Positions 9,088-19,007 of a DNA stretch of 64,000 nucleotides are shown here, one piece after another (the first letter of the stretch is position 1; each line of letters opens with the position of its first letter). The stretch is taken from assembly GCA_944320595.1 (NCBI GenBank), contig CALUIB010000004.1:1-64000 (forward strand), written 5' to 3'. This DNA comes from an uncultured Muribaculaceae bacterium. GTDB lineage: Bacteria; Bacteroidota; Bacteroidia; Bacteroidales; Muribaculaceae. The translations under genes were made by a program, and so were the position numbers. The notes beneath the pieces were generated by a model. The model ran no database searches, was not told the origin of the DNA, and worked only from the letters and a program-made list of their open reading frames with translations.

Positions 9088-10461
9088 TCACACCACCATG
9101 CCCTGCATTGCCTGCATGAGCAGTGTGCTGACAGTCGTGTATATGACCATGCCGATGATGTCGTTGGTAATGCTTATGAACGGGCCTGTGGCAAGGGCAG
9201 GGTCGATTTTCAGCTTTTCGAGCGTCAACGGAACAAACGTGCCGAATATCGACGCGAAAATCACCACCGAGAACAACGATACCGACACGGCTATGGTGGT
9301 CACGCGCCCGGGGTCGTCGAGGAAGAAACAGTTATACAAGAACACGAGCAGGGAAATAATCGAGGCGTTTATCAGCCCCACGCCCAGCTCCTTGCCTATC
9401 TGCTTGGCGGCGTGCTTTATATCAAGGCTGCCATTGGCAAGGCCCTGCACCACGATTGCCGACGACTGTATGCCCACGTTGCCGCCCGTGCCGCCGATAA
9501 GTGGAATAAACAGTGCCATGGCAGGATTGGTGGCAAACCCGTTCTCGAAGTTGCCAAGTATCACCGAGTTGGCAAGCCCGCCTATCATGCCTATTAGCAG
9601 CCACGGCAGGCGAGCCTTGGTCTGTGTGAGCAGGCTGTCGTTGGTCTCAACGTCGGTCGAGATACCCGATGCCAACTGATAGTCGCGTTCGCTCTGCTCG
9701 CGCACCTGGTCCATGATGTCATCGACGGTGATGCGCCCCACCAGTCGGCCAATCGAGTCAACCACCGGCATTGCCACAAGGTTATACTTCTCGAAGTCGA
9801 GTGCCACCTCCTCTATCGGGGTGTCGGCCTTCACGGCTATGGGGTCGGTCACCATCACGTGCTTTATCTTCGACACCGACGGGTGCGTAATCATCTTCTT
9901 CAACGGGAACACGCCTTTCAGGCGATTCTCGTCATCGACCACATACACGTAGTATATTTCGTCCATGTCCTCGGCCTGCATGCGCATCTGCTTCATGCAC
10001 TCGGGCATACTCCAGTTCTCGTTCACGACAATCATTTCGGTACCCATCAAGCCACCGGCAGTGTCGTCGTCATACTTCAGCAGGTCGATGATGTCGCCGG
10101 CCTGCTCCATGTCGTCGATGTGCGAGATTACGTCGTCGCGGTCCTCCTCGTCGAGTTCCTGTATAAGGTCAACGGCATCGTCCGAGTCGAGGTGTTCCAG
10201 CTGCTTTGCAATATCCTCGTTGGGCATATTATCGAGCAGCTCCTTGCGGTCGTCCTCGTCAAGCTCCATAAGCACCTCGGCGGCAGTCTCCTCGTCGAGC
10301 AGCTTGTTCAGGAACTCAGCCTCCTCGGTGTCAAGGTCGTGGAAAAGCTCGGCAATATCGGCCGGGTGCAGCCCTTCGAGCAGCTCGCGAGCCTTATCCA
10401 CATCGTTGGCGGCCACAATCTCTTTCACCTGTTGCAAATAATCCTCGGTGTATTCTTTCAT
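9088..10461 (-). CDS. mgtE: Magnesium transporter MgtE
   Basis: 457 aa inner-membrane Mg2+ channel. The N-terminal acidic superhelical MgtE_N domain (about 1-130) is rich in LLEGLHPADIAELFHDLD-type repeats, with a run of DDE/EED residues for Mg2+ sensing. Two CBS domains (about 135-260) include YYVYVVDDENRLKGVFPL and VAMPVVDSIGRLVGRITVDD. The transmembrane domain (about 285-457) carries the conserved PLIGGTGGNVGIQSSAIVVQ. Length and domain order are standard for the family. The gene lies between rsmA and a hypothetical gene; the 169-nt gap to rsmA suggests its own promoter, though none was clear. Confidence 0.96.
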   Translation of the reverse strand: MKEYTEDYLQQVKEIVAANDVDKARELLEGLHPADIAELFHDLDTEEAEFLNKLLDEETAAEVLMELDEDDRKELLDNMPNEDIAKQLEHLDSDDAVDLIQELDEEDRDDVISHIDDMEQAGDIIDLLKYDDDTAGGLMGTEMIVVNENWSMPECMKQMRMQAEDMDEIYYVYVVDDENRLKGVFPLKKMITHPSVSKIKHVMVTDPIAVKADTPIEEVALDFEKYNLVAMPVVDSIGRLVGRITVDDIMDQVREQSERDYQLASGISTDVETNDSLLTQTKARLPWLLIGMIGGLANSVILGNFENGFATNPAMALFIPLIGGTGGNVGIQSSAIVVQGLANGSLDIKHAAKQIGKELGVGLINASIISLLVFLYNCFFLDDPGRVTTIAVSVSLFSVVIFASIFGTFVPLTLEKLKIDPALATGPFISITNDIIGMVIYTTVSTLLMQAMQGMVV

Positions 10462-10630
10462 AAATCCTCTCTTTTTGTTCCACGGCCCACCACAGGTGCG
10501 CCTGCGAGCCGTGCGCGGTTAAAACACTAAAAAACGTCTTCTCTCAAATCTCGTGCAATATGTGCCACACACGCGCCATTTCTGTCGCAGGAATGCCGTG
10601 CGCGGCAAAAAGAGATAAATACTATTATAG

Positions 10631-11416
10631 CTATTTCCCGGCCCGGCAGGCCGCGACTGCATTGGTCAATTCCACGAATTGCGCCACACCCAACTGCTCG
10701 GGGCGAAGGGTCATCATGTCGGCAAGCGAAGGTGGCGGCGATGGCAACAAGGCCCGCAGCGAGTTGCGCAACGTCTTGCGCCGCTGCCCGAAGGCGGTCT
10801 TCACCACCGTCTTGAACAGAGCCTCGTCGCACCCGAGCGACGTCACTGCATTGCGCGTGAGCCGCACCACTCCCGACTTCACCTTTGGCGGCGGGTCAAA
10901 CACGTTCTCATCTACCGTGAACAGGTATTCCACGTCATACCATGCCTGCAACAGCACCGACAGTATGCCATAGGTCTTCGACCCCGGCGGCGCGGCTATG
11001 CGCTGCGCCACCTCGCGCTGCAACATTCCGCTGCAGCACGGCACCTGGTCCTTGTATTCAAGCACCTTGAAGAATATCTGCGAAGATATATTATAAGGGT
11101 AATTGCCTATTATGCAAAACGGGCTGTCGCCATACACGGCTTTAAGGTCGATGCGCAGGAAATCGTCGGCAATTATGCGCCCTTGCAATGCCGGGAAATG
11201 CTGTTCCAAGTAGGCCACCGACTCTCCGTCGAGTTCCACCACCTTCAAGTCATGGCCTGCATCGAGCAGGAAACGCGTGAGCACGCCCATTCCCGGGCCC
11301 ACCTCAAGCAGCGGCATCCCCTTGCGCCCGTCCATGGTGGCAGCTATGCGTCCGGCCACCGACAAGTCGGTCAAGAAATGCTGTCCGAGCGATTTTTTTG
11401 CTTTTACCTGTTGCAT
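10631..11416 (-). CDS. rsmA: 16S rRNA dimethyladenosine transferase RsmA (KsgA)
   Basis: 261 aa. It dimethylates two adjacent adenosines in the 3' terminal helix of 16S rRNA, using SAM, late in small-subunit assembly. It has KKSLGQHFLTD at the N-terminus, SAM motif I LLEVGPGMGVLT, the acidic ELDGESVAYL motif and the catalytic NYPYNISS (motif IV). A C-terminal helical domain ends the protein. The length is normal. It is divergent from the flippase operon, with only about 165 nt between start codons. Confidence 0.97.
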   Translation of the reverse strand: MQQVKAKKSLGQHFLTDLSVAGRIAATMDGRKGMPLLEVGPGMGVLTRFLLDAGHDLKVVELDGESVAYLEQHFPALQGRIIADDFLRIDLKAVYGDSPFCIIGNYPYNISSQIFFKVLEYKDQVPCCSGMLQREVAQRIAAPPGSKTYGILSVLLQAWYDVEYLFTVDENVFDPPPKVKSGVVRLTRNAVTSLGCDEALFKTVVKTAFGQRRKTLRNSLRALLPSPPPSLADMMTLRPEQLGVAQFVELTNAVAACRAGK

Positions 11417-11490
11417 CGGCTATATCAAGTTTTCGATGTGTTATATACTATAATCCCTGCCCAAAAGGACGTAATACAAATATTTTGGTG

Positions 11491-11498
11491 TATCTTTG
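11491..11498 (+). promoter_or_regulatory. -7 box TATCTTTG for the flippase operon
   Basis: TATCTTTGC matches TAnnTTTG; the transcript should start near 11505. This rules out a start codon at 11496 for the downstream gene. A near match on the other strand (AATATTTG, 11476-11483) may serve rsmA. Confidence 0.65.
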
Positions 11499-11582
11499 CA
11501 AAGCCGTACAAAGGTAATGCACCGACGAGAGAAAAACAAGCGAAACGGCGCATATTTCGCCGCAGGCCGCGGCAATTTTTTA

Positions 11583-12671
11583 ATGTTTACAGAAATCCAA
11601 GAGATGCAACAGCAGCAAGCAAAAAAGTTAGCCTCAAGCATACTCAAGTATGCCATTTTCATAGCCATCGGCGTGGGTCTTTTCTATTTCCTATACAACA
11701 ACGTGGATATTGAGCAAATGCGCAAGGTGCTAAGGGAAGATGTCAACTACCTGTGGTTCATTCCCGTAGTGGTAGTGAGCATATTCAGCCACATCTTCAG
11801 GGCCTGCCGGTGGAGGCTGCAACTAAGGGCCATAGGCATCGACGCGCCGCTGAGCGCCCTCATCAACTCGATATTCGGCACATACGCCGTCAATCTCATT
11901 TTCCCACGATTAGGCGAGGTGTGGCGCACGGGCTATGTGGCAAGTCGCCAAAAGGCATCGTTCACCGCCGTACTTGGCTCGATGGTCGCCGACCGCCTGT
12001 CAGACACCGTCACAGTGCTGCTGCTCACCGTGTTCACGTTCTTTATAGCGCAAGGCGCATTCTACGAGTTCCTGCACACTTATCCGCAAGTGAAAGACGG
12101 GCTGTGGAACATAGTCACTTCGCCGTGGGTGTGGGGTGCCGTTGCGGCATGCGTGGCCGCCGTAGTGTGGCTGTTCACCAGCAACACGCAGAACCGTTTC
12201 ATAGTGAAAATAAAGCAGATGGTGGCCAACCTGTGGGAGGGCTTCTCGGCAATTGGCCGCATGGAGGGGAAATGGTGGTTCCTTGCCTATACAATTCTCA
12301 TCTGGGGGTGCTACTTCCTGCAACTCTACATCGCCACGTTTGCATTCTCGTTTACCCACGACATAGGGCTTAAAGCCACGCTCGTGCTGTTCGTGCTCAG
12401 CAGCATAGGCATGGGCATACCCACCAACGGCGGGCTTGGCTCGTGGCACATTGCCATAATATTCGGCTTGTCGATATACGGTGTCGGGCGTTTCGACCCG
12501 TCAAACTTCGACCCTCAGGCATCGGCTTTCGCCATGCTGGTTTGGGGCGTACAGACGGCCTTGCTCATAGTGCTGGGGATTTACGCATTCACCTACATAG
12601 CCATCGACCGCCGCCGCATACGCAGCGGCAAAACCGTGGTGCGGACAAGCGGCAGCGGAATGAAACTATAA
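11583..12671 (+). CDS. Flippase-like membrane protein (UPF0104 / lysylphosphatidylglycerol synthase TM family)
   Basis: 362 aa with about eight membrane helices, starting with YAIFIAIGVGLFYFLYN. It has the family marks FRACRWRLQL and LGEVWRTGYVASRQKASFTA in the first third, and GIPTNGGLGSWH near 280. The family shares the membrane domain of MprF. Some members flip lipids and others act in glycolipid or polyprenyl metabolism; no synthetase domain is present here. I chose ATG 11583 (MFTEIQEM) because the longer frame from 11496 would begin inside the promoter; ATG 11604 is also possible. It heads an operon with the 12702 gene (30 nt gap). Confidence 0.85.
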   Translation: MFTEIQEMQQQQAKKLASSILKYAIFIAIGVGLFYFLYNNVDIEQMRKVLREDVNYLWFIPVVVVSIFSHIFRACRWRLQLRAIGIDAPLSALINSIFGTYAVNLIFPRLGEVWRTGYVASRQKASFTAVLGSMVADRLSDTVTVLLLTVFTFFIAQGAFYEFLHTYPQVKDGLWNIVTSPWVWGAVAACVAAVVWLFTSNTQNRFIVKIKQMVANLWEGFSAIGRMEGKWWFLAYTILIWGCYFLQLYIATFAFSFTHDIGLKATLVLFVLSSIGMGIPTNGGLGSWHIAIIFGLSIYGVGRFDPSNFDPQASAFAMLVWGVQTALLIVLGIYAFTYIAIDRRRIRSGKTVVRTSGSGMKL

Positions 12672-12701
12672 TCATCGTAAAAGAGAAGGAGGACACACGC
12701 C

Positions 12702-13220
12702 ATGGCCAAAGGAGAATACAACGACTACTTCGACGAAGACAGCAACAGCTCGCCAGCCGAGGAACAGGAACCGCAAAAAGAGGAAACCGCCGAAGAAATA
12801 GAAGCAAGAGAAATAGAGGGGCAAACCATCGGCAAGCGCAATGGCAGCAAGCTGCGCCGTGCCATAGCGGCATTGGTGGCGGTGGCAGCCGCAGTGGTGG
12901 CCGTGTGGATTGCCGTGGTATTTTGGCTGCCATACGTAACCGAGGCCCGGAAACGCGGCGCAATAGTGGACGTGCGGCAGGAAGGGTTGATATTCAAGAC
13001 ATTCGAGGGACTAATGGTGACCGACGAGCGGCTTGCCGACACCATACACGTGTATGAACGCGATTTCTTATTCTCGGTCGAAGACGACTCAGTGGCTCGC
13101 GACTTGATGGAACTGCAATCCACAGGCCGACGCGTCACACTCACCTACAAGGAATACCGTGGCACACTGCCCTGGCGGGGCAATTCCAAGAAAATAGTCA
13201 CCGGCTACAAGGTGGAATAA
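12702..13220 (+). CDS. Membrane-anchored small protein of unknown function
   Basis: 172 aa. An acidic N-terminal tail (about 1-45, many Glu/Asp) is followed by one hydrophobic helix (about 52-75, IAALVAVAAAVVAVWIAVVF). A C-terminal domain contains RGAIVDVRQEGLIFKTFEGLM and VTLTYKEYRGTLPWRG. That pattern recalls short Bacteroidetes proteins often mislabelled 6-phosphogluconate dehydrogenase; this one has no dehydrogenase fold. It is the second gene after the flippase-like protein. Function unknown. Confidence 0.8.
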   Translation: MAKGEYNDYFDEDSNSSPAEEQEPQKEETAEEIEAREIEGQTIGKRNGSKLRRAIAALVAVAAAVVAVWIAVVFWLPYVTEARKRGAIVDVRQEGLIFKTFEGLMVTDERLADTIHVYERDFLFSVEDDSVARDLMELQSTGRRVTLTYKEYRGTLPWRGNSKKIVTGYKVE

Positions 13221-13344
13221 TATCCCACACACAAGGGGAAAAAAACATGGCGCACAGCGCAATAAATGTGCTGTACCATGCGTTATATATACAAAAATAC
13301 GGGTGTATTAAACTACAGTGTGCATTCTCTTAAAGCGAAAAACT

Positions 13345-13521
13345 ATGAAACGGAAACTAAAAGCCATCGGCCTGATATTGTGCATCACGGCACTTATTGC
13401 CGCCGCATACATGGGAATTTCCTTGCTAATCGAGGAACACATAACCGCCGAGACAGTGTGCCTGCCAGCAGTATTCGCCCCCGAACTCGCAAAAAGCCAA
13501 GTGAGCGGCGTGTGGGAATAG
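13345..13521 (+). CDS. Small membrane protein
   Basis: 58 aa from ATG 13345 (MKRKLKAIG), with one strong membrane or signal-like helix (LILCITALIAAAYMGISLLI) after a basic start, then a short tail. The basic-then-hydrophobic layout and the start preceded by AAGCGAAAAACT look like a real small gene. No promoter box was seen, and the protein is too short to place in a family. Confidence 0.5.
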   Translation: MKRKLKAIGLILCITALIAAAYMGISLLIEEHITAETVCLPAVFAPELAKSQVSGVWE

Positions 13522-13565
13522 TTTGCCACTATCATTAAAAATAATGGGTATATGTCATAATGCGC

Positions 13566-13713
13566 CACGGGCGGCATAGCCGTCCAACCTTGCTTAACCT
13601 CGGCGTGAGGCGACTCGTAGAAGCCGAACCCTGGGTAGATAAATCCTATACGCAAACGGCCTCGGAGAGGTCGAAACTGCCTGTTGACAAGCAAATTCTA
13701 CCTCTACAAGGCC
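13566..13713 (+). repeat. Dispersed intergenic repeat, copy 1
   Basis: About 150 bp that aligns to the reverse complement of 45275-45424. Both copies begin with the hairpin GGGCGGC/GCCGTCC (here 13568-13574 and 13578-13584). They continue with CTCGGCGTGAGGC, then GAGCCGAACCC-like and GGCCTCGGAG-like blocks. The same frame is open in both copies and reads LNLGVR..V.AEP, yet neither has a convincing start. It sits between a small gene and the convergent T9SS protein gene. Confidence 0.8.
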
Positions 13714-13742
13714 GCATTACGGGAATTAACCCACATTTCACA

Positions 13743-16700
13743 CTATTCTTTCACAACCTTTATCACGGCTTCGTTGCCGTCGGCTGTCTTGGCTCGCAGA
13801 ATGTACAGTCCTGCGGGTAAGCCGCCCATGTCAATGTGGTCGATGCCATGCCCCTTGGCTCCGCCCACAAGTGCACCACGGGCATCGTAAAGCCACAATT
13901 GCTCCACTGCCACTGCCGACGATATGCGCAACACGCCATCAGTCACCGGCTGTGGGTATGCACGTAATGTCATGCCGCCGACAGCCTCATTGGCATCTAC
14001 ACCCGACGTGCCACCAAACGGTTCAACCCACAGCTGCAGCGTGGCCTGCACCCCGCTACCGTCGGTGGCCGCAGCTGTCACTGTCACATACCCTCCGGCG
14101 TTGCTCGGCAGTGCCGTTACCACCCCGTAATCATTCACCAAGGCAAGCTCACCGCCGCTTGAAATGCTCCACGCCACTCGCTGGTAGGTTGCCGACACGG
14201 GCAGCACCTCGGCATACAGGTATGCAACCGGGGCATCTTCGCTGAGCGTGGTGCCACCTTGCAGAGGCACTATGCGCATCTCGGTAACATACTGCGGGCT
14301 GGCCGCATTGCCGGCATACACCACATTGCTACGCACGGCGGCACCGTCACCTTCGGTCATCGGGCGCATAGTCCGCAAGTCACCCGCAGGCACAAGTTCT
14401 ATCGCATAATATTGCAACGAGCCGGGGGCGGCATCCACATAGTTGGTAGCCGAACCGGGCAATGTGGCAACCGCTTGCAACGCATCGGGCGACGGACCTC
14501 GCAATATACGGTAAGATGCTATTTCACGCCCAACGTAAGGATTCCATATCAAGTTGTAACTTCCTTCGGCCAAACCGCGGTTGATGGTGAGCAATACCGT
14601 CTGGTGAGGCTGGCCAATCGGGCTTTCGGCACCTGTGGCAAGCGTCATGGCCAAGGCATACCGCTCGCTGCGCACACGGTTGTCCGACGAACCGTCGGCA
14701 AAACGGCCTGCCGACTTGGGCACCCTTCCTATTTCCTCGAAGTCGTTGAGCACCGAGCCTTCTTTGTACACAATCACCTCGTCGCACTCAGCCGGGAGCG
14801 ATGCGGCATCCCATGTCACCACGTTATGGCTGCCATCACTCACCACCATGGCAATCGATGGAGCCTCAACCTCTGGCAGCACCGTGAGGTCGATGTAACG
14901 CTCCTGCGTGTTGCCGTCGATGGTGGCATAGAGCGTCAGCCTGCGTTCTGTGAGTTCGGGATGCCCAGTAATTCGTGCCGAGCCTATAACCTCGCCAGCC
15001 ACTGCGCTTATTTCAAGGTCTTCGCCCGGAGTTGTCTCGCCGCTCAACCCCCAACGCAAAGTAGCACTCTTGGGTATTTCGCGCATCGTGATTTCAAACG
15101 GCGAATTGAAATACACCTCGCGAGGAGCGTCAATCAGCACATCCCACCACCGTGCGACTCCGATACCTGCCTCTGATTTCACTCCGGCGACTGTCACACT
15201 CACGGTCTTCGAGCCAAAGTCGTTCCATGACACATGATAAGGCCCCCACGAGCTGCCGCTCGACACCGTTCCGCCGTCGAAGTTCCAAACTGGTTCAACG
15301 CCATCTTCGCGCGTACCCACATACTCGATTATTGCCGTCTGACCGGCGGTTACCATAGCCGGCGCACTGATGCGCGGCGCAGTCTCCACCTTGACGGTAA
15401 CGGGTTCCGAGAAATCGGATGCTTCGCCCCACAAGTCGATTGTCTGCACCTGCACTTCATATTCTCCCACAGGCAGGCGACTAATGGGAATGTCGATTTG
15501 CGTGGCGCGGTTGAAATAATACCGGCAGTTCCTGCCGTCATAATCATTGGCCATATATTGCCCTCCCGAGTAAGGTCCAGAGGCATTGCTACCGCCGTTG
15601 AGTGGAGAAATGATGTAACTGCCATCGCCCGTTGCGCCTTTCCGTTTTACCGACAAGTTGTAACGCAGTTTCTTGGTGGGCGTTTCGGCATCGGTAGCCG
15701 CGCTCCACTCTATGTGCAGGCTCTCTTCGGTCTGCCGTGCGGCTACTGTTGTGGGAGCCACGGGGCGAGTATTGGTTACAGTTGTCCAATTGTCGGCAAT
15801 ATCGACATCCGTGCTATAGCTTTCCTCAACATACGCCATTGGCGGCTTGCCCGTCTCGATATTTTTCAATACAACGGCATCTTTTCCGCCCGAACTGCTT
15901 AATTTCCAAGTCTCTGAAATGAAACCTTGCCTGTAGCTCGTGGGAGAATCTACATAAACCGCATATATGGCCATATCGTTTTGCCGCGAGGCATCGTATG
16001 CGGATATGAGAATATCCTCATATCCGTTGTTGTCGAGGTCGTAAAGCGAATACTCGAAATAGTCTCCTTCGTATCCTCCGCTTCGAGTGTAGCTAAGCCT
16101 CGTTTCAATGGTATATCCGTCGATAAAACGCTGGTTGGCATCATTTTTCAGCACTTTGAGTGTTCCGTTCTCGGCACAATAAAGTATGTCGTAATACCCG
16201 TCATTGTCAAAGTCTATGATTGCCGGATTTCCAAAGCCCACCTTTGCCACCGAAGTATCAAACGGCACTTCGATAAGCTCAAATTCAAGGCTCCCGAGGT
16301 TGCGATACACTTGTAGCATTGTATAGTCGCTGCCATTGTTGCTCAAATAGTAAACATCAACCAACCCGTCGCCATCCCAGTCGAATACGTTTTCAAACGG
16401 TATATATTGCTGATGGTCATCCATATAAGTGAATGTACCATCGCCATTATTGACATATATGCCACCTGAAACGCCATTCGTGACAAAATCCACAAGGCCG
16501 TCATTGTTCATATCGGCCTTGTTGCTTATGGCTTGGAGGACATCTTTATAATCGCACAGCGTACCCAGCCCCGACTTCTTCGTGAAACCGCCGTTGCCGC
16601 CATTCAGCAACACGCCAAACCCGTCGGTATAAGTGCCGTACAACAAGTCGGCCAGTCCGTCCATGTTCCAATCAATCCACGTTGCATAGTCGAAGTCAAG

Positions 16701-18950
16701 CCCCTGGTTGAATATCCCCTTAGCTTTGCTGAAAGTGCCGTCACCTTCGTTGTGATACAGCCCACTGTCCTCAAACTGCCCCGGCAGCCCATAGTCAACC
16801 AACCCGTCGTTGTCGTAATCAAAGAATTGGTGGCCATATTCATTGTAGAATATGCTATGCCCGTCGGTGCGAGCCAGCCAATTGTCGGTCACGCTCACCT
16901 GCTGACGTGCCGTGGCTTGCGTACCATCGGCTGCCGTCACTGTGTGGACAATGGTTTTCACCCCGGCCTTGCTCCACTTCGCCGTGAGCAATCCGTCATG
17001 GTCGCCCACTATGCTGCCGCCGTCACCAAGCTGCCACGAGTGCGTCATGCCTTCACTCACGGTATAATGTATGTCGAGCGTACCAGTGGTATATGTGCTT
17101 TGCGCCGCAAGAGTGAAATCGGCCGGAATATAAGAGTGCCTAAAGCTAACCTCCTCGCTCCACGCCGACCCGGCATGATTAGGATCGATAGCCTGGACAC
17201 TCACATAGTAAGTTCCGACAGGCCACGAGCGCAAGTCCAGGCTCTTTTCAAGGCTGCAGCCGGCGTTACCGTCCACAAAGTTGCGGCGAGTACCGTCGGG
17301 CAGCGCATGCCCGTCAACCATGTCACAGCCTCCCGGCGCCGAGCCAATTCGCACCGCATAGGTCAAATCCTTGCCGCTCGACTCCACGTCGGCAGCCTCG
17401 CTCCATGAAACCGACAGGCTACCAGTAGCCGCGTCGTAATTCACCGCAGGGCGAGCCAGAGCCGAAGGGGCGGTATTCTCCTCCCCCTCGGAAATGCGAA
17501 AAGCATTCTGCCCTCCGTCGAAGAAATTAGATATATGCCTGTGCGATACCCATATCTCTATATGCCCGTCACCATCGATGTCCTCGGCCTCGACGGTATA
17601 GTTTGCTATGTCGTCGGGATAACCAAGGATGTCGTGCTGGGTTTCTATCGTATATAGCACCTCGGCCTGTCCTAATCGCAAACCCGCGCCACCGCGGCGC
17701 ACCGACACGTTGTATTTGTAAAAAGTCTGCCTGTATCCATGCTCGTAAGAGTCGTATGAACCGGCATATTCGAGCAACAGCAAGTCGTAATAGCCATCAT
17801 TGTCGATGTCACGGCAAGTAGAATAAATGTAATTCTTCTCCACGTAATCTTCGTGAGCGACGAAGTTTCCCTTGCCGTCATTTTCGTAAAACAGCGTGTA
17901 GCTTGTGGCACCGTCGGTGTTGTAGGCACTGAAAGTGACGAGTATGTCAACGTCTCCGTCACGGTCGAAGTCGTAGCACCACACCGGCGAGTCGGCAGCA
18001 AGGTTGTCAATCAACGATGTTTCCTCAAATTCACCTCCTCCACGGTAAACGAGCGTCTTAACTACCCCCTGCTCACCGCCATATACCACATAGTCGGCAA
18101 TGCCATCATCGTTAAGGTCGCGCACACGCACTGCTCCGCCCACGGTCGAAACCACATATTCCCCCTCGGGAGTGCCGTAGTATATAGTCCCGGTGGCCGA
18201 CTCAATCAAGTCGGCCTGCCCATCGCCATTGAGGTCGATTGCCATGTCGGGCAACGACGATGGCACAGGGTCGGACGGAGGCTCAAGAGCCGCACCCGTG
18301 AGTATGGCCCATGGGTTAGAACCAAGCGGCTTGTTGACCGCCGACGCCTCTTGCATCTCCATCCACGATGCGGCATCAAATTCGCCTTGGTACTCCTCGT
18401 AGGCCACCGTCATCATTTGCGCCGACTGCATCGAGCCGTCGGGCATGAAACGGTGCAATAGCGTGTAGCCGCCAGGCATCTCCTCGGCGAGGTCGATGCG
18501 CCCGTTGCGGTCGATGTCCCAATTGTTAAATAGCACCATCGTATGGGCATCATAACCGCCTGACCTGCCTCGACTGACAGCGGCCCATTGCAAATTGCCG
18601 CTGAAACGCTCCGAGGCAAATATCCCGATGTCGGGCACACCGTCGCCGTTCACATCGTCGATGCCAGTGACATAGGCATACTGTGGATTGTAACTTTGGT
18701 CGAGCATGAACGTGGTGCCGCCCACGGCAAACCCACTGGAAAAGCCGTCGTGGAAATACAGCGTGCCAGTGGCCGAAAATGTTTCACCGTCGCGGAAACA
18801 CGACACAAACCCTTTCTCGCCCGTGCCGCCGAAGTCGTAGAACGCCACGGCTTGAGGCAACGGCACCTCAAATTGCAGCACATCGCCCCCTTGCGCCATC
18901 GAGGGCTGAACAAATGCCAGCAAAAGCAAAAACACAAATCCCTGTTTCAT
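13743..18950 (-). CDS. Giant secreted FG-GAP/VCBS-repeat protein with type IX sorting tail
   Basis: 1735 aa from ATG 18950 (MKQGFVFLLLLAFVQPSMAQ signal peptide); an earlier in-frame ATG at 18980 would put ten residues before it. At least thirteen calcium-type loops of the form DxNxDGxxD occur in two blocks (about 90-460 and 700-1000), for example DVNGDGVPDIG, DFDRDGDVDIL, DWDGDGLVDVY and DLDNNGYEDIL. These are FG-GAP/VCBS propeller blades. Between and after them lie fibronectin-III-like (SLSVSWSEAAD, SLHIEWSAATD), PKD-like (HSWQLGDGGSI) and Big_2-like (VAWSISSGGELALVNDYGVV) domains. The last 75 residues (AYPQPVTDGVLRISS, LPAGLYILRAK) form a type A T9SS C-terminal domain, so it should be exported by the Por system and surface-attached or released. 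Ligand unknown. A small HTH protein gene lies 57 nt upstream. Confidence 0.9.
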   Translation of the reverse strand: MKQGFVFLLLLAFVQPSMAQGGDVLQFEVPLPQAVAFYDFGGTGEKGFVSCFRDGETFSATGTLYFHDGFSSGFAVGGTTFMLDQSYNPQYAYVTGIDDVNGDGVPDIGIFASERFSGNLQWAAVSRGRSGGYDAHTMVLFNNWDIDRNGRIDLAEEMPGGYTLLHRFMPDGSMQSAQMMTVAYEEYQGEFDAASWMEMQEASAVNKPLGSNPWAILTGAALEPPSDPVPSSLPDMAIDLNGDGQADLIESATGTIYYGTPEGEYVVSTVGGAVRVRDLNDDGIADYVVYGGEQGVVKTLVYRGGGEFEETSLIDNLAADSPVWCYDFDRDGDVDILVTFSAYNTDGATSYTLFYENDGKGNFVAHEDYVEKNYIYSTCRDIDNDGYYDLLLLEYAGSYDSYEHGYRQTFYKYNVSVRRGGAGLRLGQAEVLYTIETQHDILGYPDDIANYTVEAEDIDGDGHIEIWVSHRHISNFFDGGQNAFRISEGEENTAPSALARPAVNYDAATGSLSVSWSEAADVESSGKDLTYAVRIGSAPGGCDMVDGHALPDGTRRNFVDGNAGCSLEKSLDLRSWPVGTYYVSVQAIDPNHAGSAWSEEVSFRHSYIPADFTLAAQSTYTTGTLDIHYTVSEGMTHSWQLGDGGSIVGDHDGLLTAKWSKAGVKTIVHTVTAADGTQATARQQVSVTDNWLARTDGHSIFYNEYGHQFFDYDNDGLVDYGLPGQFEDSGLYHNEGDGTFSKAKGIFNQGLDFDYATWIDWNMDGLADLLYGTYTDGFGVLLNGGNGGFTKKSGLGTLCDYKDVLQAISNKADMNNDGLVDFVTNGVSGGIYVNNGDGTFTYMDDHQQYIPFENVFDWDGDGLVDVYYLSNNGSDYTMLQVYRNLGSLEFELIEVPFDTSVAKVGFGNPAIIDFDNDGYYDILYCAENGTLKVLKNDANQRFIDGYTIETRLSYTRSGGYEGDYFEYSLYDLDNNGYEDILISAYDASRQNDMAIYAVYVDSPTSYRQGFISETWKLSSSGGKDAVVLKNIETGKPPMAYVEESYSTDVDIADNWTTVTNTRPVAPTTVAARQTEESLHIEWSAATDAETPTKKLRYNLSVKRKGATGDGSYIISPLNGGSNASGPYSGGQYMANDYDGRNCRYYFNRATQIDIPISRLPVGEYEVQVQTIDLWGEASDFSEPVTVKVETAPRISAPAMVTAGQTAIIEYVGTREDGVEPVWNFDGGTVSSGSSWGPYHVSWNDFGSKTVSVTVAGVKSEAGIGVARWWDVLIDAPREVYFNSPFEITMREIPKSATLRWGLSGETTPGEDLEISAVAGEVIGSARITGHPELTERRLTLYATIDGNTQERYIDLTVLPEVEAPSIAMVVSDGSHNVVTWDAASLPAECDEVIVYKEGSVLNDFEEIGRVPKSAGRFADGSSDNRVRSERYALAMTLATGAESPIGQPHQTVLLTINRGLAEGSYNLIWNPYVGREIASYRILRGPSPDALQAVATLPGSATNYVDAAPGSLQYYAIELVPAGDLRTMRPMTEGDGAAVRSNVVYAGNAASPQYVTEMRIVPLQGGTTLSEDAPVAYLYAEVLPVSATYQRVAWSISSGGELALVNDYGVVTALPSNAGGYVTVTAAATDGSGVQATLQLWVEPFGGTSGVDANEAVGGMTLRAYPQPVTDGVLRISSAVAVEQLWLYDARGALVGGAKGHGIDHIDMGGLPAGLYILRAKTADGNEAVIKVVKE

Positions 18951-19007
18951 AATATATATTTTTCTAAATGTTAATGGCATATCAATGAATGTCCAGGCTG
19001 TACGCTG

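Noticed and set aside
11496-11582. Longer N-terminus for the flippase-like protein
   Set aside because: The earlier ATG lies inside the TATCTTTG promoter element, before the expected start of transcription.
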